Source: Euryhalocaulis caribicus (GTDB taxonomy: Bacteria; Pseudomonadota; Alphaproteobacteria; Caulobacterales; Maricaulaceae). From it: a stretch of DNA of 64,000 nt. The position numbers were made by a program, and so were the translations under genes. The DNA lies in NCBI RefSeq assembly GCF_000412185.1, contig NZ_ASJA01000006.1, positions 1-64,000 of the forward strand, written 5' to 3'. Every line of letters starts with the position of its first letter. Position 1 is the stretch's first letter. Shown piece by piece: positions 63,655 through 64,000 of the stretch. Under the pieces are notes generated by a model. That model saw only the letters and a list, made by a program, of their open reading frames with translations, was not told the DNA's origin and did not search any database.

Positions 63655-64000
63655 TCAGAAATCCTCCATGTCCGGAATGCGTCCGAAGGCGATCTTGGCG
63701 CCGGCATAGCCGCCCGGCGGCTTGGCGCGCGGGCCGACGCTGAGCACGCAGCTCTCGTACCGCTTGTTCAGCTTGTCCATCGCCCCGGTCGCCGCCTCCC
63801 AGCGATGCCGCCGGCTGCGCGCCTCCGGCGGTTCGAACAGGTTTTCAATCCGCGCGTCGGCCGGGATGATCCGGTGCAGCATGACATGCACCTTCTTGAT
63901 CCGCCGCGTCCGGTGCGGTCCCAGCGCCTCGGCGAACAGCCCGTCCAGCGCCCGCAACACGCTGTGATCGTCGGAGGCGGCGTCGAAATGCGCGTCCGCG
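63655..64000 (-). CDS. Y-family DNA polymerase (DinB-like), C-terminal part
   Basis: This is the 3' end of a gene that continues beyond the window; the frame is open to the last base. The visible 115 or so residues include HFDAASDDHSVLRALD and the C-terminal GGYAGAKIAFGRIPDMEDF. That ending is known to me from alphaproteobacterial DinB/ImuB-type polymerases, which copy damaged templates without proofreading. The catalytic palm is not within the window, so the subfamily cannot be named. Confidence 0.7.
   Translation of the reverse strand, partial: ADAHFDAASDDHSVLRALDGLFAEALGPHRTRRIKKVHVMLHRIIPADARIENLFEPPEARSRRHRWEAATGAMDKLNKRYESCVLSVGPRAKPPGGYAGAKIAFGRIPDMEDF

Overview
The window is a 64-kb, GC-rich (roughly 65 percent by eye), densely packed chromosomal segment from an alphaproteobacterium. 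The clearest taxonomic marker is a full-length GcrA cell-cycle regulator (22575-23090). The phoR-pstC-pstA-pstB-phoU-phoB order, the PrtD/PrtE-type secretion pair and the rpmH-rnpA-yidC-engB run also fit. A Caulobacterales, Maricaulales or Hyphomonadaceae-like organism, probably free-living and aquatic, is the best inference; the species cannot be named from sequence alone. There is no prophage, integron, CRISPR array, transposase or plasmid function.

Layout. 1-770 has no supportable gene and holds two repeat mosaics, including an inverted pair of REP-like elements. 771-11057 carries a TadD-like lipoprotein, M17 aminopeptidase plus NlpC/P60 hydrolase, an all-repeat RTX protein, a CheY-like regulator, a membrane cytochrome c with a very acidic tail, kdsB, an MscS channel, a stress flavoprotein, a Sel1-repeat protein, thiE and a SnoaL/DUF4440-like protein. 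11054-18472 (minus) is mainly carbon metabolism: tkt, purT, gap, pgk and class I fba. 18548-20627 is a small coiled-coil gene, zapA, a 6S RNA candidate, the 5-formyl-THF cyclo-ligase gene and truA, facing dapE and a membrane-protein gene. gcrA follows, then a small AT-richer lipoprotein cassette inserted at the 3' end of phoB, and the phosphate operon (23523-30321), with a good Pho box in front of pstC.

30549-36441 is a complete tripartite RND efflux operon. An M13 metallopeptidase lipoprotein follows, then a type I secretion ABC transporter and its membrane fusion protein (38842-41992), acs, and a second all-repeat RTX protein (44247-45596). The transporter and the RTX proteins plausibly form a calcium-binding surface or matrix protein export system. 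45666-52806 has a small exported protein, tRNA-Arg(ACG), a P1 peptidase, gamma-glutamyltransferase, an orphan histidine kinase, a mercuric-reductase-like flavoprotein and a TVP38/TMEM64 membrane protein.

52927-58498 is the rpmH-rnpA-yidC-engB-(tandem DUF1036)-HAD nucleotidase-dapD run, closely packed and partly overlapping. The rest holds a cupin, a D-2-hydroxyacid dehydrogenase-type flavoprotein, yaaA, a lipoprotein, bdhA, a patatin-like protein and the 3' end of a Y-family DNA polymerase that runs off the window.

Most genes are ordinary housekeeping. The observations I consider most worth a second look are the short lipoprotein cassette with a 14-bp duplication at the phoB 3' end, the all-RTX proteins linked to a type I exporter, the REP-like pair, the acidic cytochrome tail, the TVP38/flavoprotein/kinase group, and the tandem DUF1036 gene inside the rpmH-dapD cluster.
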